Assembly (NCBI GenBank): GCA_013203725.1
Contig: JABMPK010000031.1
Coordinates: 1 to 6,412 of the forward strand
Reading direction: 5' to 3'
DNA: 6,412 nucleotides
Source of the DNA: Candidatus Uhrbacteria bacterium
Lineage (GTDB): Bacteria; Patescibacteriota; Patescibacteriia; UBA9934; UBA11717
Below are positions 5,250-6,412 of the stretch, piece by piece (within the stretch, counting starts at the first letter, position 1; every line of letters begins with the position of its first letter). The translations under genes and the position numbers were made by a program. The notes under the pieces are model-generated. The model saw nothing but the letters and a program-made list of their open reading frames with translations, did no database searches and had not been told where the DNA came from.

Positions 5250-6073
5250 ACGCAATAAAGGGGGTTGGATTCGCTCTTATTCCAATAGCACTTGTAATCA
5301 AGTACGTTCCCGCTCCGACTGAGATTAGTGGAGTAGAAACAACGCTGACGGTTAGTACTTTTATTTTTGCGATCCTTGCGGGGTTCTACCTATCACGATC
5401 AAACAATAGATACGACGCGATGCGTGGTGTTACTGTTACTGAAGATGCTATCTGGTTGTCTTTTTATCACTCTTCAAAGTTCTACGGTAAAGCTTTTACC
5501 AATAAAATGCGGAAGATAATTGACAAGTACTATATGGTTTCGGTCGAGCTTGAGCTTGGACAAAACTATATGGCTACTGCGCCTTTTCTGACTGAAGCTT
5601 TTGACGCGCTGGTAGCTCTTAAATTCAAGAATGATGGCAAGAAGGAAAACGTGATTGATGATATGGTTATCATGTTATTAGAAATAGAAAAGAACAGAAA
5701 CTCTGCTTCTATAATGTCAAAGGAAAAAATGGGGACAGGCCAATGGGCGATAATGGTTATTATCACTATGGTCATATTCGTAGCACTGTTCTACTTTAAG
5801 TCAGCTGAAATATTTTCTTTAGTAACCACCACACTTTTCGCAGGAAGTCTGATACTCGTCTTACTCGTGATGAGAGATTTACAAAATTTTAGGCTTGGAG
5901 GTAGACGAGTATTATATGAGTCTGCCCAGGAGATATTTGAAACGATGGGGCTCCCGCGTTACTACACACAGGAAATGCTAAAATTTGATAGCATCCCTGA
6001 ACATGTTGAACAGTATCGCTTCGGAACAGTAGACAAGAAAGGTGAAAGAAAATTAACGCTTGTAAAAAAATAA
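5237..6073 (+). CDS. Four-helix membrane protein (bestrophin-like topology)
   Basis: The 278-residue protein has two N-terminal hydrophobic helices (about 8-25 and 36-53), a long charged helical cytoplasmic region (about 54-165), two more membrane helices (about 170-187 and 192-211) and a 67-residue soluble tail. The second helix ends in FYLSRSNNRYDAMRG, followed by a helix with an acidic start and an Ile/Tyr-rich stretch (RKIIDKYY). This two-plus-two layout with a helical insert resembles the bestrophin-like DUF4239 proteins, proposed to be channels. I see no diagnostic residue, so this is topology only. The tail has a RDLQNFR segment after helix four and a GLPRYY motif near 238-243. It is the only plus-strand gene, transcribed alone from the divergent promoter region and ended by a strong terminator. 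Function unknown. Stop codon TAA. Confidence 0.82.
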   Translation: MRYVHAIKGVGFALIPIALVIKYVPAPTEISGVETTLTVSTFIFAILAGFYLSRSNNRYDAMRGVTVTEDAIWLSFYHSSKFYGKAFTNKMRKIIDKYYMVSVELELGQNYMATAPFLTEAFDALVALKFKNDGKKENVIDDMVIMLLEIEKNRNSASIMSKEKMGTGQWAIMVIITMVIFVALFYFKSAEIFSLVTTTLFAGSLILVLLVMRDLQNFRLGGRRVLYESAQEIFETMGLPRYYTQEMLKFDSIPEHVEQYRFGTVDKKGERKLTLVKK

Positions 6074-6099
6074 ACACCATCGGATTACCGATGGTGTTT
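6072..6099. terminator. Bidirectional intrinsic terminator between convergent genes
   Basis: A 12-base-pair perfect stem, 6072-6083 with 6088-6099, encloses the loop ATTA. On the plus strand it overlaps the stop codon of the 5237-6073 gene and runs into seven T's (6097-6103). On the minus strand, after the YibE/F stop at 6102, it is followed by T-rich sequence complementary to 6064-6074. It therefore serves both convergent genes. Confidence 0.92.
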
Positions 6100-6101
6100 T
6101 T

Positions 6102-6368
6102 TTATTTCTTTGTTGGTTTCATTGAGTACAGCCTCGTTGCCATCCATGTTGATATCGGTACCAGTAAAATTAGAGCGGCGGTGCCTGCAAGTGTGCGAAC
6201 GATCTCCTCCGCTATAACTTCCTCGTTCAGGAGACGCATAAAGCCAAGGTCGTCTCTTAACGCGAACAGCAGGAAGATCGGCAAGGCTACACCAGCATAT
6301 GCAAGTACCAGTGTATTTACGACAGATGCGATGTGGTGGCGACCAACGTTCATAGCCTGCTTAAACAA
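6102..6368 (-). CDS. YibE/F family membrane protein, C-terminal part
   Basis: These 88 residues match the C-terminal end of YibE/F-family multi-pass membrane proteins. The family hallmark reads GRHHIASVVNTLVLAYAG (residues 9-26, counted from TTG 6368), the first half of a membrane helix that runs to about 37. An amphipathic stretch (FMRLLNEEVIAEEIVRTL) follows, then a last helix (about 60-78) and a short basic tail. Family members are normally several hundred residues long with several more helices, so most of the gene lies beyond the right edge. The nominal TTG start is not credible as a real gene start: the family similarity continues upstream in the same frame (see 6369-6412) across an in-frame TGA. 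Either the gene is broken, or the base is wrong, or the codon is read through. Its biological role in this lineage is uncertain. Stop codon TAA, just before the shared terminator. Confidence 0.8.
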   Translation of the reverse strand: MFKQAMNVGRHHIASVVNTLVLAYAGVALPIFLLFALRDDLGFMRLLNEEVIAEEIVRTLAGTAALILLVPISTWMATRLYSMKPTKK

Positions 6369-6412
6369 CTCTCAGCTCGACAAGCTCGGATTTGCGATAT
6401 TTAGCTCTGACA
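6369..6412 (-). pseudogene. Upstream part of the YibE/F frame, cut by TGA
   Basis: Read on the minus strand in frame with the 6102-6368 gene, this gives SELNIANPSLSS, then TGA at 6374 to 6372, then EL before the FKQAMNVG of the downstream part. The pattern E-L-x-x-ANPxLS-x-x-ELF directly before the GR-H-HIAS hallmark is what intact YibE/F proteins show at this point, so it is one gene with a premature stop. A single base change from an Arg (CGA), Trp (TGG) or Gly (GGA) codon would explain it. Confidence 0.7.

Noticed and set aside
6369..6412. TGA reassigned to glycine or tryptophan
   Set aside because: The other genes of the window, including one of 598 codons, contain no in-frame TGA, and one small gene ends in TGA. 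A recoded genome would use TGA often inside genes.
1..6412. CRISPR array, insertion sequence, tRNA or rRNA
   Set aside because: No regularly spaced long repeats, transposase motifs, terminal inverted repeats or recognisable RNA gene sequence were found on either strand.

Overview
The window comes from a bacterial chromosome of moderate G+C with short, tightly spaced genes. Likely source: a small-genome lineage such as the Candidate Phyla Radiation (Patescibacteria). The hints are several short envelope proteins of no recognised family, a YibE/F-type membrane protein, a divergent ABC-F ATPase and no Shine-Dalgarno sequences. This placement is inference from gene character; no rRNA or other marker gene is present. 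The genetic code looks standard: 53 to 598 codon genes are free of TGA, and TAA, TAG and one TGA serve as stops.

Layout. Nearly everything is on the minus strand, so transcription runs right to left. From the right: (1) the 3' part of a YibE/F-family gene (6102 to the right edge, minus), whose frame is broken by an in-frame TGA at 6372-6374. (2) A hairpin terminator (6072-6099) shared with the convergent plus-strand gene 5237-6073, a four-helix membrane protein. (3) A divergent promoter region (5137-5236) that also drives a single-domain rhodanese (4783-5136, minus). (4) A 138-base gap with no gene, holding an imperfect inverted repeat and a near-consensus extended -10 box. (5) A two-gene envelope unit: a Lys-rich single-pass membrane protein with an extracytoplasmic beta-type domain (3772-4644), then a lipoprotein (3172-3729), closed by a strong hairpin terminator (3141-3164). 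(6) A membrane protein with two helices and a PH-like C-terminal domain (2529-3110). (7) A 60-base gap with two pairs of direct repeats, then an ABC-F ribosome-associated ATPase (672-2468). (8) Two small proteins with paired CxxC motifs (406-669 and 53-388). The first starts two bases after the ABC-F stop codon.

The most interesting pattern spans genes. At every gene that appears to head a transcript, a -10-like box, often preceded by TG at the extended -10 position, lies 6 to 10 bases upstream of an ATG. The predicted transcript start is therefore 0 to 4 bases from the start codon, and no Shine-Dalgarno sequence is visible. This suggests mostly leaderless mRNAs. The gene just behind ABC-F has no such box and is placed for translational coupling instead.

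The ABC-F gene and its two putative zinc-ribbon neighbours may form a translation-related unit, but the role of the small proteins is unknown. I see no mobile element, CRISPR array, RNA gene or complete new defence system.
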